Positions 1-8,576 of a stretch of 64,000 nt of DNA are shown here, one piece after another. The translations under genes and the position numbers were made by a program. Location: NCBI RefSeq assembly GCF_019774615.1, contig NZ_CP081496.1, positions 1,612,001-1,676,000 on the forward strand. Reading direction: 5' to 3'. The notes beneath the pieces are model-generated. The model was not told the DNA's origin. It worked only from the letters and a program-made list of their open reading frames with translations, and searched no databases. The DNA is from Streptomyces sp. BHT-5-2 (GTDB taxonomy: Bacteria > Actinomycetota > Actinomycetes > Streptomycetales > Streptomycetaceae). The number at the start of each line of letters is the position of its first letter. Positions within the stretch are counted from its first letter, which is position 1.

Positions 1-641
1 GTGCCCTGGGCGCCGGCCGCGGTCAGCTTGAGCACCGGCGCCGGGTTCTCCGGCTCCGGGCCGCCGGGCTTGGCCGGCTCGATCCAGCGCACGACCTGGT
101 CGTCGGAGTACGTCTGGAGGGCCTTGAAGACCAGCTGGTCGGTGTCGCTGGGGAGCTGGCCGACGGAGAGCGGGAACTGCTGGAACTGGCCGGGCGCTAT
201 GCCCTTGTCCTCCGCGGTCCAGGTGATCTTCGAGGGGGCCTCGTTGATCTTCTCGCCCTCCATCTCCAGGGGCTTGGCGAGCTTGGACTTGGTGATGTCC
301 ACCTTCCAGCCGGGCACCGGCTGCGGCATGACGGAGGCCAGCGGGTGGTCGGTCGGCAGGGAGACCTCGACCTTCACCGTCGAGGCGTTGTCGCGCTCGT
401 TGGGCACCTTGATGTCGACGGTGGCGAAGCCGCCCTTGGGCGCGGTGCCCGGCTGCACGGTGACGTGCGCGAAGGCCGGGCCGGCCAGCAGCAGCACGCT
501 GCCGGCCGCGATCCCGCCGACGACGGGGAGCCGGCGGACCAGCCGCCGCGCGGACGAGGAGGACGCCGAAGGCGCCGAGGACGCGGACGAAGGTGACGGT
601 GCACCGACCGAAATCTCTGACATACCGGACTTCTTGGTCAT
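1..641 (-). CDS. YcnI-like DUF1775 copper-associated secreted protein (C-terminus outside window)
   Basis: The reverse-strand protein starts MTKKSGMSEI and has a Ser/Ala-rich leader followed by a hydrophobic signal segment ending AGPAFA. The mature protein then begins HVTVQPGTAPKGGFATVDIK, as in YcnI/DUF1775 proteins, where the N-terminal His binds copper. Sequence continues through KVEVSLPTDHPLASVMPQPV to the window edge, so the C-terminus, usually with a membrane segment, is missing. The ATG at 641 is preceded by GGAG at 9-nt spacing; an ATG at 623 is an alternative. It lies downstream of the membrane protein gene at 786-1640 in the same direction, and such pairs are common near copper-handling genes. 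Role (copper binding or delivery at the outer membrane face) is inferred from the family. Confidence 0.85.
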   Translation of the reverse strand, partial: MTKKSGMSEISVGAPSPSSASSAPSASSSSARRLVRRLPVVGGIAAGSVLLLAGPAFAHVTVQPGTAPKGGFATVDIKVPNERDNASTVKVEVSLPTDHPLASVMPQPVPGWKVDITKSKLAKPLEMEGEKINEAPSKITWTAEDKGIAPGQFQQFPLSVGQLPSDTDQLVFKALQTYSDDQVVRWIEPAKPGGPEPENPAPVLKLTAAGAQG

Positions 642-785
642 GGTGAAACGCTCCACTGGGAGACGGAAGGAGGGGGAATGGCTGCGGGGTGGGGTGGCGG
701 TGTGGCCCTGGCCGGGCCCGCGCACGCTGCCGCCGCGCGCCGCCGTCCGTCCCCGTTCTGCTCCGGGAGCGTGCTGCGCGTGGTG

Positions 786-1640
786 TCAGACCGCGGTGGC
801 CAGGAGGCCGAGCCGGCCGGCGACCGGCGGGCCGCGCCGTACGACGCTGTGGTGGAGCGCCGGATCCTGCGGGCCCGGCCTGTCCGCATGTGCCGCGGGG
901 GCGCGCCGCGCCTTCTCCTGTGCCGCGCCGAGCGCCGTGAGCAGTACCCGCACCAGCGCGAGCGACCGGCGCACCGCGCCGACCAGCGCCCGTGCCGTGA
1001 GCTCGCGCGCCGCCGGGGCGGACAGCCGCACCAGCCGCCACAGGGCCGCCTCGCCGCGCCGCAGCAGCCACCCGAGGCCGACCGCGGCGAGCAGGTGCCC
1101 GAGCAACATGGGCAGCGACGGCGCCAGGCAGTGCGCCATCATCGGGGCGTCGGCACCGCTCATGGGGTGCCCGCCGGCGCCGACCAGCCCGGCGTTCCCG
1201 GCCAGGTCCGTGCCGCCGGGGCCGAGCAACTGCCGCGCGGTGCCGCCGTCGAGCCGGACGCCGTCCAGCCCGCACGTCAGGTGCCGGGCCAGCGCGACCG
1301 CCGCCTGGTCCGAGAGGCCGGAAGCCTGCGCGGACAGCACCGGCATCGGGTGCTGGCCCATCGCGAACAGCGTGTGCAGCGCCAGTTGGCCGACCGCCAG
1401 ACCGGCCGCAATACCGGGCAGCGAGCGCTCCCGGCCGGCCAGCGGGACCGCCACCGCGAACACCGCGACCGCGGCCAGCGCCAGCGTCCACAGCGGGATC
1501 GCGGCCCACGACGCGACCATGTGCCCGGCCGCGGACAGCATGACGCAGGCCGCGGTGAACACCGCGGCCCGGAGCAGCCGCAGATCGGCGGCCGCCCGCG
1601 CTGTGGGGACGGAGGGGGCAGTCATGGCGGCCGCCATCAT
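786..1640 (-). CDS. Multi-pass membrane protein, partner of YcnI-like gene
   Basis: 284 aa with about five hydrophobic segments: AAVFTAACVMLSAAGHMVAS, the stretch from PLWTLALAAVAVF, GIAAGLAVGQLALHTLFAMG, and a later MLLGHLLAAVGLGWLL. Between them are several His, Met and Cys residues (HPMPVLS, HLTCGLDG, GHPMSG, MMAHCL), which fits a metal-linked role but does not prove it. The C-terminal 70 residues are basic and probably cytoplasmic. The first of two adjacent ATG codons has GGGGGG at 7-nt spacing; an ATG at 1625 is also possible. It lies 144 bp upstream of the YcnI-like gene, co-directional, suggesting one transcription unit. No catalytic motif was recognised. Confidence 0.7.
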   Translation of the reverse strand: MMAAAMTAPSVPTARAAADLRLLRAAVFTAACVMLSAAGHMVASWAAIPLWTLALAAVAVFAVAVPLAGRERSLPGIAAGLAVGQLALHTLFAMGQHPMPVLSAQASGLSDQAAVALARHLTCGLDGVRLDGGTARQLLGPGGTDLAGNAGLVGAGGHPMSGADAPMMAHCLAPSLPMLLGHLLAAVGLGWLLRRGEAALWRLVRLSAPAARELTARALVGAVRRSLALVRVLLTALGAAQEKARRAPAAHADRPGPQDPALHHSVVRRGPPVAGRLGLLATAV

Positions 1641-1894
1641 CCCACTGCCCCCCTTCGCCGCGTACGGCAGGGTTTCACCGGCTACGGTGCGGCCTGGTCA
1701 CGGGGGCGCCCACCAGGGGCGTCCGGAGTCCCGGGGCGGGCGCGCGGAGGCGTGCGGCCGGCACCTCGCCTACACCTGTGCGCTCACTTTCCGCATCCGC
1801 CGAATGAGCGGCATCACGTCCCGAGGATGCTTACCGACCTTGCGCCCCGGCAATACGTATCGGTATGTCGAGCCGTGGCCAGGAGGCAGGAGCG

Positions 1895-2377
1895 ATGAGC
1901 ATCTGGTGGACCCTCCATCTGCGGCGTGAGCCCGCGAGTGTGCCGCTCGCCCGGCGGTTGCTGCTGGGCGCGATGGAGACCGCCGGCGTCGACCCGGACA
2001 TTTGTTACGACCTCTCGGTGGCCCTCTCCGAGGCGTGTGCCAACGCCGTCGAGCACGGTGGCGACGCCAGCGACGACTACCGCGTCACCGCCTATATCGA
2101 CGGCGACACCTGCCGTATCGAGGTCACCGACTCCGGACCCGGTTTCCACGGCGCCGCCCCTCCCCATACCACCGCGGACCGCGCACTGCCGCAGGTCACC
2201 GTCCCAGCCCCCGCGCAGGCCCCCGGTTACGCCGAGGACGGCCGGGGGCTCTTTCTGATCGAGGCACTCACCGACCACGTCCAGTACCGCAACCGCACGG
2301 GCCGGCGGGGCGCGGTGGTCAGCTTCGACAAGATCCTCAAGTGGCGAGAGGGCGCACCGCTGTTGATGGCGTCCTGA
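1895..2377 (+). CDS. ATP-binding anti-sigma-type regulator (RsbW/HATPase family)
   Basis: 160-aa single-domain GHKL protein. The N-box is LSEACANAVEHG, followed by the G1-like VTDSGPGF and the G2-like GRGLFLIEALTD, as in RsbW/SpoIIAB-type kinases that bind sigma factors or phosphorylate anti-anti-sigma proteins. The opening WTLHLRREPASVPLARRLL is typical of the numerous Streptomyces orphan copies. The ATG at 1895 was chosen because AGGAGG sits 8 nt upstream. No cognate sigma or antagonist gene is adjacent, so its target cannot be named. A bidirectional terminator-like hairpin follows at 2401-2435. Confidence 0.88.
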   Translation: MSIWWTLHLRREPASVPLARRLLLGAMETAGVDPDICYDLSVALSEACANAVEHGGDASDDYRVTAYIDGDTCRIEVTDSGPGFHGAAPPHTTADRALPQVTVPAPAQAPGYAEDGRGLFLIEALTDHVQYRNRTGRRGAVVSFDKILKWREGAPLLMAS

Positions 2378-2400
2378 GGGACCGGGGCGAGGGCGCCCGG

Positions 2401-2435
2401 GGCGACGGACCCGGTGTGGCACCGGGCCCGTCGCC
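2401..2435. terminator. Bidirectional hairpin between convergent genes
   Basis: Two 16-nt arms, GGCGACGGACCCGGTG and CACCGGGCCCGTCGCC, pair with one mismatch around a 3-nt loop. It sits in the 69-bp gap between the convergent ends of the ATP-binding regulator and the zinc-ribbon gene. There is no U tract, as is usual in streptomycetes. Confidence 0.6.
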
Positions 2436-2446
2436 GGGCCGGTCCG

Positions 2447-3760
2447 TCAGTGGTGGTGGCGGCCGAAGACGACCGCGAGGGTCACCACCACCGCCAGCAG
2501 GAGCACGGCGAAGGCGATCTTCACGGGGCTGTAGGGACGGTCGCCGGTCACCTCGCCGGTCTCGGCGTTGACCATCACCTGCCACTGCTTGCCGTTGTAG
2601 ACGTAGGACGCGAACCACACCGGGAGCAGCAGGAGCTTGTACGTCACCGACGCGTAGGAGGTGTCGACCGAGTGCACCCGCTGGCGGTCGCCGCCGATGT
2701 CCTTCCGGACGTCCTTGTCGATGACCTTGGCCATCTTCTGCCGGGCGTTCTCGAACCCGGACTCCGGCTCCACGTCGTAGCGCAGCGTCCGGAAGCCCGC
2801 CAGATACGCCTCCTGGTAGGCCACCGCCTGCTTCAGCGGCCAGGGCTCCAGGGCCTCCAGCCGTTCCGGTGAGACGTGTCCGACGCCGGGGACGAGGACG
2901 TCGTCGAAGAACCGGTTGACCGTGCCGCCGACCCGGTACCAGCGGACCTTGGTCTCCTTGTCGTCGCCGCTCCCGACGGTGTACTCCTCGCCGCGTTCGC
3001 CGTGGTAGGAGGACGTGGTCGCGGCGTCGTACGTCCAGTGCGGTACGTACGTCCCGTGCAGGGTCTCCGCCGTGTTGACCTTCTTGAGGCTGTTCGGCGC
3101 GAACCAGCGGGACTTGGCCCATTTGCCCAGACTGTCGTGCACGGCGCGCTTGTCGACGCGGAAGGGCACCAGGCCCTCGGGCACGATCCGGTCGGCGGCG
3201 GCCGAGGCGACCATGGGCGTGGCGCAGAACTGACAGCGGCCGGAGAGCGCGCTGGTCTCGTTGGTCGCGCCGCAGCCGGGGCACTTGAGCACCTGGCCGC
3301 CGGCCGCCATCTGCTTGGGCGCCAGGGAAGCCAGCTCTTCCCAGGCGTGCTCCTGCACCTCGCGGTTGACGGGCGCGATGGGCTGCTCGAAGCGGCAGTT
3401 CGGGCAGCGCAGGGAGTTCGTCCCCGGGGCGTACTCGGCGGTGGAACCGCAGCTCGGGCACGCGTATGTCTGCGGCTGCTCGGGCTGCGGAGCCTGGCCG
3501 GGCTGCTGCTGGTACGGCGGCGGGGGCGGCTGTGGAGAGTACTGCTGCGGTGGCTGTTGCTGCTGCGGTGCCTGCTGCGGGTACTGCTGAGGCGGGTACG
3601 GCTGCTGGGGTGCTTGCTGCGGATAGGGCTGCTGCGGCGGCTGCTGCTGGTACGGCGGCTGTTGCTGCGGGTACGGCTGCTGCGGGTAGGGCTGCTGCTG
3701 CGGGTACGGCTGCTGTGGTGGCTGGTAGGGCTGCTGCGGCTGATACGGCTGGTAGCTCAC
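2447..3760 (-). CDS. Double zinc-ribbon, Pro/Gln/Tyr-rich membrane-anchored protein
   Basis: 437 aa. Residues 1-98 are a low-complexity Pro/Gln/Tyr tract built from PYPQQ-like units. Two zinc ribbons follow, with Cys pairs at 101/104 and 119/122 (CPSC...CPNC) and at 160/163 and 176/179 (CPGC...CQFC), resembling TFIIB-type ribbons. A conserved globular region runs to about residue 405, and the protein ends in one hydrophobic helix (FAVLLLAVVVTLAVVF) and GRHHH, so it is probably tail-anchored. It starts 25 bp after the SPFH/GYF gene ends, on the same strand, so the two are likely cotranscribed and may act together at the membrane. Biochemical function unknown. Confidence 0.8.
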   Translation of the reverse strand: MSYQPYQPQQPYQPPQQPYPQQQPYPQQPYPQQQPPYQQQPPQQPYPQQAPQQPYPPQQYPQQAPQQQQPPQQYSPQPPPPPYQQQPGQAPQPEQPQTYACPSCGSTAEYAPGTNSLRCPNCRFEQPIAPVNREVQEHAWEELASLAPKQMAAGGQVLKCPGCGATNETSALSGRCQFCATPMVASAAADRIVPEGLVPFRVDKRAVHDSLGKWAKSRWFAPNSLKKVNTAETLHGTYVPHWTYDAATTSSYHGERGEEYTVGSGDDKETKVRWYRVGGTVNRFFDDVLVPGVGHVSPERLEALEPWPLKQAVAYQEAYLAGFRTLRYDVEPESGFENARQKMAKVIDKDVRKDIGGDRQRVHSVDTSYASVTYKLLLLPVWFASYVYNGKQWQVMVNAETGEVTGDRPYSPVKIAFAVLLLAVVVTLAVVFGRHHH

Positions 3761-3785
3761 GGGGACACGGCCTCCTGGCGGTGGG

Positions 3786-4928
3786 TCAGACCTGCGGCGG
3801 CAGCGGCGGCGGGGTGGCGCGGAAGTACGAGGCGAGCTCGGGCACGTTCTCCACCGGCTGCCACCCCGCCATTCCCTCGCGCCAGACGAGCATGCCGGGC
3901 CGGACCGCGCCCGACCCGATGTGCCCGGTGAACGTGGCGTGGTCGTAGGGGCCCTGCTGCTGCCCGTTCACGGCCACGTGCCACTGGTACTGCTGCTGGC
4001 CGGGCAGCGGCGGCGGAGCGGCCGCGCCACCGGGCGCCGGAGCGGCGGGCTGCTGCGGCTGCTGGCCCTGCTGGGGCGCGAACGCCTGCGCCATCTGCTG
4101 GCCGGCGGCCATGCCCAGCCCCAGGCCGATGCCCTCGCCGGCGCCGCCCGGGTTGTTCGCCGCGTCCCGGATCGCGTCCGCGGCCTGGAGGCGCGCGTAG
4201 TTGTCGACGTTCCCGAGGATGCCCATGCGGCTGCGGGCGTCGATGGCCTGCTCGACCTCGGGCGGCAGCGAGATGTTCTCGATGATGAACTTCGGGATGG
4301 ACAGGCCGTGCGACGGCGCCAGCTCGTCGGTCAGCGCCTTGGCCAGCCGGTCGCCCAGCTCGGCCTGGCGCGCGGAGAGGTCGAGCATCGGGATGCCCGC
4401 GCCGGCCAGCAGCGTGCCGAGCCGTCCCACGATCAGCTGCCGCAGGTACTCCTCGACCTCTTCGGTGCGGAACTGCGGGTCGGTGCCGGCGAGTTCGGTG
4501 ATCAGCCGGGCCGGGTCGGTCACCCGCGTCGCGTAGCCGCCGAAGGCCCGCAGCCGCACCATGCCGAATTCCGGGTCCCGCACCGTCACCGGGTTCTGGG
4601 TGCCCCACTTCAGGTCCGTGAACTGCCGGGTGGTGACGAAGTAGACCTCCGCCTTGAACGGCGAGTGGAAGCCGTACTTCCAGCCCTGGAGCGTCGCCAG
4701 GATCGGCAGGTTGCCCGTCTGCAGCTCGTACATGCCCGGCGCGAAGACGTCCGCGATCCGGCCCTGGTTGACGAAGACGGCGGCCTGCGACTCGCGCACG
4801 ATGAGCTTGGCGCCCATCTTGATCTCGTTCTCGTAGCGCGGGAAGCGCCAGACGATCGTGTCCCGGCTGTCGTCGGTCCACTCGATGATGTCGATGAATT
4901 CGCCGCGTACGCGGTCCATGAAGCCCAC
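3786..4928 (-). CDS. SPFH-domain protein with C-terminal GYF_2 domain
   Basis: 380 aa. The N-terminal half (DTIVWRFPRYENEIKMGAKL, FAPGMYELQTGNLP, KWGTQNPVTVRDPEFG) matches the SPFH/stomatin-like family once described as virion core-like proteins. A Gly/Ala segment (GEGIGLGLGMAAGQQMAQAF) and a Pro/Gln linker lead to a GYF_2-type module at about 318-372, recognisable by WHVAVNGQQQGPYD and MLVWREGMAGWQPV. GYF modules usually bind proline-rich peptides, and the downstream partner has a 98-residue Pro/Gln-rich tail, so direct pairing is an attractive inference. The GTG start at 4928 was chosen because GGGGGACC lies just upstream; no transmembrane helix is evident. Confidence 0.85.
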   Translation of the reverse strand: MGFMDRVRGEFIDIIEWTDDSRDTIVWRFPRYENEIKMGAKLIVRESQAAVFVNQGRIADVFAPGMYELQTGNLPILATLQGWKYGFHSPFKAEVYFVTTRQFTDLKWGTQNPVTVRDPEFGMVRLRAFGGYATRVTDPARLITELAGTDPQFRTEEVEEYLRQLIVGRLGTLLAGAGIPMLDLSARQAELGDRLAKALTDELAPSHGLSIPKFIIENISLPPEVEQAIDARSRMGILGNVDNYARLQAADAIRDAANNPGGAGEGIGLGLGMAAGQQMAQAFAPQQGQQPQQPAAPAPGGAAAPPPLPGQQQYQWHVAVNGQQQGPYDHATFTGHIGSGAVRPGMLVWREGMAGWQPVENVPELASYFRATPPPLPPQV

Positions 4929-5196
4929 GCCAGGTCCCCCCAGTTCGCTCCGGCCGCCCGGCCGGGCCGCTGCCGGCGGTGACGGGCACGGAATCCGTTC
5001 CGCTCAGATGTCCACGTCATAGTAGAAGCCGTACCTGGGGACCGGCTGTGGTGGTGCGGATGTCGTGCGCACCCGCGGTCCTTGTTGTGGCCCCGGCCCA
5101 TCGGATACGTTCCTGTATCGGTTGTTACGGACATGGACGCGACAAGGCTGTCGGCCGGGGCGTGTGCGGCCGCCACGGAACCGTGGAGGAGCTCCC

Positions 5197-6861
5197 ATGA
5201 GCAGCGAGGACGCCGACGTCATCGTCGTAGGCGCGGGGCTGGCCGGTCTGGTCGCCACCTACGAACTCACCCGGGCCGGGCGCCGGGTGCTCGTCGTCGA
5301 CCAGGAGAGCGGAGCCAACCTCGGCGGCCAGGCCTTCTGGTCGCTGGGCGGGCTGTTCCTGGTGGACAGCCCCGAGCAGCGGCGGGCCGGCATCAAGGAC
5401 TCGCCGGAACTCGCGCTGTCGGACTGGCTGGATTCGGCGGCCTTCGACCGGGACCGCGAGGACCACTGGCCCCGGCAGTGGGCGCAGGCGTACGTCGACT
5501 TCGCGGCCGGCGAGAAGCGCCGCTATCTGCACGACCTCGGGCTGCGGCTGACCCCCACCGTCGGCTGGGCCGAGCGCGGCGCGGGCCTGGCGACCGGGCA
5601 CGGCAACTCCGTCCCCCGCTTCCACCTCGCCTGGGGCACCGGCCCCGAGGTCGTCCGGGTCTTCGCCGAGCCGGTGCGGGCCGCGGCCGAGCGCGGGCTG
5701 GTGGTCTTCCGGCACCGGCACCGGGTCGACGAGCTGATCGTGGAGGACGGGGCCGCGGTCGGGGTGCGCGGCACCACGCTGGTGCCGTCGGACCGGCCGC
5801 GCGGGGTGGCGTCCGAGCGCACGGCGGAGGGCGAGTTCGCGTTCCGGGCGCAGGCGGTGGTGGTGACCTCCGGTGGTATCGGGGGCAACCACGAACTGGT
5901 CCGCAAGAACTGGCCGGTGGACCGGATCGGCCCGGCCCCCAAGTCGATGATCACCGGGGTGCCCGCCTACGTGGACGGGCGGATGCTGGAGATCGCCGAA
6001 CGGGCCGGCGGCTCCCTGGTCAACCGCGACCGGATGTGGCACTACACCGAGGGCATCAAGAACTGGGACCCGGTCTGGCCCGACCACGCCATCCGGATCA
6101 TCCCCGGTCCGTCGTCGCTGTGGCTGGACGCCACCGGCCGACGGCTGCCCGCGCCGCTCTTCCCCGGCCACGACACCCTCGGCACCCTGCGCCACATCGT
6201 CCGCACCGGCCACGACCACACCTGGTTCATCCTGACCCGCTCCATCGTGGAGAAGGAGTTCGCGCTCTCCGGCTCCGAGCAGAACCCGGACATCACGGGC
6301 AAGGACCTCAAACTCGCGCTGGCGCGGGTGAAGAAGGGGGCGCCCGGACCGGTCCAGGCGTTCCTGGACCGCGGCGAGGACTTCGTCGTCCGCCGCACCC
6401 TGCGCGAGCTGGTCGCCGGGATGAACGCCCTGGAGCCGTCCACCCCCCTTGACCACGCGGTGGTCGAGCGGGAAGTGGTGGCCCGCGACCGCGCGGTGGC
6501 ACACCCCTACTCCAAGGACCTCCAGCTGATGGCGGTGCGCAACGCGCGGGGGTACTGGCCGGACCGGCTGACCCGGGTCGCGAAGCCGCACCGGCTGCTC
6601 GACCCGGCGCACGGCCCGCTGATCGCGGTCCGGCTGCACCTGCTGACCCGTAAGACGCTGGGCGGACTGGAGACCACCCTGGACTCGCAGGTGGTCCGGC
6701 CGGACGGCACGCTCTTCGACGGGCTCTACGCGGCCGGCGAGGTCGCCGGATTCGGTGGCGGCGGGGTGCACGGCTACAACGCGCTGGAGGGCACCTTCCT
6801 GGGCGGCTGCGTCTTCTCCGGCCGCGCGGCCGGACGGGCGCTGGCCCGGAGCCTGGCGTGA
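5197..6861 (+). CDS. FAD-dependent dehydrogenase (ketosteroid-dehydrogenase / fumarate-reductase-like)
   Basis: 554 aa with the N-terminal Rossmann motif VIVVGAGLAGLVATYELTRA, followed by an acidic VVDQES end of the second strand, and a C-terminal FAD segment GLYAAGEVAGFGGGGVHGYN. Length and layout fit the FAD_binding_2 family (COG3573-type predicted oxidoreductases), which oxidise C-C bonds of lipid-like or steroid substrates. The ATG at 5197 has GGAGG at 8-nt spacing, so an upstream in-frame extension is not needed. The gene ends in GTGA, overlapping the start of the SDR gene by 4 nt, so the pair is translationally coupled. Substrate cannot be deduced. Confidence 0.85.
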   Translation: MSSEDADVIVVGAGLAGLVATYELTRAGRRVLVVDQESGANLGGQAFWSLGGLFLVDSPEQRRAGIKDSPELALSDWLDSAAFDRDREDHWPRQWAQAYVDFAAGEKRRYLHDLGLRLTPTVGWAERGAGLATGHGNSVPRFHLAWGTGPEVVRVFAEPVRAAAERGLVVFRHRHRVDELIVEDGAAVGVRGTTLVPSDRPRGVASERTAEGEFAFRAQAVVVTSGGIGGNHELVRKNWPVDRIGPAPKSMITGVPAYVDGRMLEIAERAGGSLVNRDRMWHYTEGIKNWDPVWPDHAIRIIPGPSSLWLDATGRRLPAPLFPGHDTLGTLRHIVRTGHDHTWFILTRSIVEKEFALSGSEQNPDITGKDLKLALARVKKGAPGPVQAFLDRGEDFVVRRTLRELVAGMNALEPSTPLDHAVVEREVVARDRAVAHPYSKDLQLMAVRNARGYWPDRLTRVAKPHRLLDPAHGPLIAVRLHLLTRKTLGGLETTLDSQVVRPDGTLFDGLYAAGEVAGFGGGGVHGYNALEGTFLGGCVFSGRAAGRALARSLA

Positions 6862-7655
6862 GCGGCCGCACCGCGCTGGTGACCGGGGCCTCCTCCGGTA
6901 TCGGTGCCGCGGTGTCCGCGGCGCTGCTCGCCCGCGGATACCGCGTCCTGGGCACCAGCCGCCACCCCTCGGCGATCGCCGCGCCGCTGCCCGGCGTCGA
7001 GTACCTCCCGCTGGACCTGGCGGACGACGCGGCCGTCGAGGACTGCGCCGCCGCGGCGGGCCCCGTCGACGTGCTGGTCAACAACGCCGGGGAGAGCCAG
7101 AGCGGCCCCTTCGAAGAGCTCCCGATGGCCGCGGTCCGCCGCCTGTTCCAGCTGAACGTCTTCGGCGCCGTCCGGCTCACCCAGCTCCTGCTGCCCGGCA
7201 TGCGGGAGCGCGGCCACGGCCGGGTGGTGATGATCGGCTCCATGCTGGCCAGCTTCCCGCTCGCCCACCGCTCGTCCTACGTGGCCTCCAAGGCCGCGCT
7301 CAAGGGATTCGCGGACGCCGCCCGACGCGAAGTCGCGCCCTACGGCGTGGCGTTCACCACCGTCGAACCGGGCTCCATCGCCACCGGCATCAGCGCCCGG
7401 CGCACCCACTACCTGGCCGACGGCTCGCCGTACGCGGACGAGTACCGGACGATGCTGGCCGCCCTGAACGCCAACGAAGCGCACGGCATCCCGCCGGAGA
7501 AGGTCGCCGCCACCGTCCTGAAGGCGATCGAGGCGCCCCGCCCCCGCGCGCACTACGCGGTCGGTAGCAACGCCCCCGCGGTCTTCCTGCTGCGCCGGCT
7601 GCTGCCCGGCGCGGCGGTGGAGCGGATGGTGGCGCGCAGACACGGGCTGCGCTGA
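6858..7655 (+). CDS. Short-chain dehydrogenase/reductase (SDR)
   Basis: 265 aa classical SDR: cofactor motif TGASSGIG at residues 9-16, structural NNAGE, catalytic Ser in IGSMLASF and Tyr/Lys in SSYVASKAALKG. The residues after the second strand (GTSRHPS) carry Arg, which suggests NADP(H). The GTG start overlaps the upstream flavoprotein stop by 4 nt. The flavoprotein/SDR operon suggests consecutive redox steps on one hydroxyl/keto substrate; the TetR gene 238 bp downstream may control it, although the best operator candidate lies in front of the TetR gene itself. Confidence 0.9.
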   Translation: MSGRTALVTGASSGIGAAVSAALLARGYRVLGTSRHPSAIAAPLPGVEYLPLDLADDAAVEDCAAAAGPVDVLVNNAGESQSGPFEELPMAAVRRLFQLNVFGAVRLTQLLLPGMRERGHGRVVMIGSMLASFPLAHRSSYVASKAALKGFADAARREVAPYGVAFTTVEPGSIATGISARRTHYLADGSPYADEYRTMLAALNANEAHGIPPEKVAATVLKAIEAPRPRAHYAVGSNAPAVFLLRRLLPGAAVERMVARRHGLR

Positions 7656-7788
7656 GCCGGCGCCGGAAGCCCGGCGGGCAGGGAAGGGGTGGTGATCCGC
7701 CCCGAAGAACGTGGGCTGCGCGGTCTCGCAGGAGGAGGACCTCCCCCGCGGCGTCCCCTTTCCGGCGAGACCAGCGCGGCACCACGAC

Positions 7789-7810
7789 TAACGCGAAGTT
7801 GCTCGCGTTA
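7789..7810. promoter_or_regulatory. Perfect inverted repeat, candidate TetR operator
   Basis: TAACGCGA-N6-TCGCGTTA is a perfect 8-bp inverted repeat with a 6-bp spacer (AGTTGC). It lies 83 bp before the GTG of the TetR gene in a locally A/T-richer stretch. Size and symmetry are typical of TetR operators, so autoregulation is likely. Confidence 0.6.
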
Positions 7811-7893
7811 ATCTGCTCCTGGACAATACTTGGCCAGAACCCGCACTGCAATCCGCGCTGCCATCCGTAAACGACCCCCGTAACGGAGCTGCC

Positions 7894-8535
7894 GTGACGA
7901 CCGCGCATCAGGCCCCGGGCGAGACCCGACCCGGGGGACGTACGGCGCGCACCCGCCGCGCCGTACTGACCGCCGTCTCCGAGGAACTGGACGACGGCGG
8001 CTTCGCCGCACTGACCATGGAACGGGTGGCCCAGCGCTCCGGGGTGCACCTCGCGACGCTCTACCGCCGCTGGCGCAGCGTCGACAAGCTCGTCTGCGAG
8101 CTGCTGACGGAGATGAGCAACGACATACCGCTGCCGGACACCGGCAGCCTGCCCGGCGATCTGCGGGCACTGGCGGACGCGATAGAGCGCTTCTACGGCT
8201 CCGCCGGGCCCCGCCGCGTGCTGGAGGCGGTGGTCGCCGCCGCGGCCCGCGACCCCCAGGCGGCCAGTGCGCTGCGGACCTTCTTCGACGAGCGGCTGAC
8301 GCTGGCCGGGGCGATGGTGCGGCGCGCCGTCGCGCGCGGCGAGCTGCCCCCGGACACCGACCCGAAGGCCGTGGTGGCGGCCCTCGGCGCGCCCTTCTAC
8401 TACCGCATCCTGATCGAACGCCGCCCCGTGGAGCCGGGCCTCGGCGCGTCCGCCGCCACCGCCGTGTGGGCCGCGGCCCGCGCCGGCGCGTACGCCCTCG
8501 GGGAACACGACGGCGCGCCGGGGCGGGAGGACTGA
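7894..8535 (+). CDS. TetR family transcriptional regulator
   Basis: 213 aa. The N-terminal helix-turn-helix is clear: RRAVLTAVSEELDDGGFAAL, then TMERVAQRSGVHLATLYRRW at about residues 46-65. The C-terminal ligand domain (DLRALADAIERFYGS, FFYRI-like APFYYRILIERR) is of the TetR_C_11-like type. GTG start, preceded by GGAGCTGCC. A perfect inverted repeat 83 bp upstream is the likely operator. Convergent with the aminopeptidase gene. Effector unknown; the redox operon just upstream is a possible target. Confidence 0.88.
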   Translation: MTTAHQAPGETRPGGRTARTRRAVLTAVSEELDDGGFAALTMERVAQRSGVHLATLYRRWRSVDKLVCELLTEMSNDIPLPDTGSLPGDLRALADAIERFYGSAGPRRVLEAVVAAAARDPQAASALRTFFDERLTLAGAMVRRAVARGELPPDTDPKAVVAALGAPFYYRILIERRPVEPGLGASAATAVWAAARAGAYALGEHDGAPGRED

Positions 8536-8543
8536 GCCACCCG

Positions 8544-8559
8544 CCCCGGCGCGCCGGGG
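8544..8559. terminator. GC-rich palindrome between convergent genes
   Basis: CCCCGGCGCGCCGGGG is a perfect 16-nt palindrome in the 41-bp gap between the TetR gene and the convergent aminopeptidase gene. It can form a hairpin in either transcript; no U tract. Confidence 0.4.
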
Positions 8560-8576
8560 TCACGTGCGCGCGGCGC

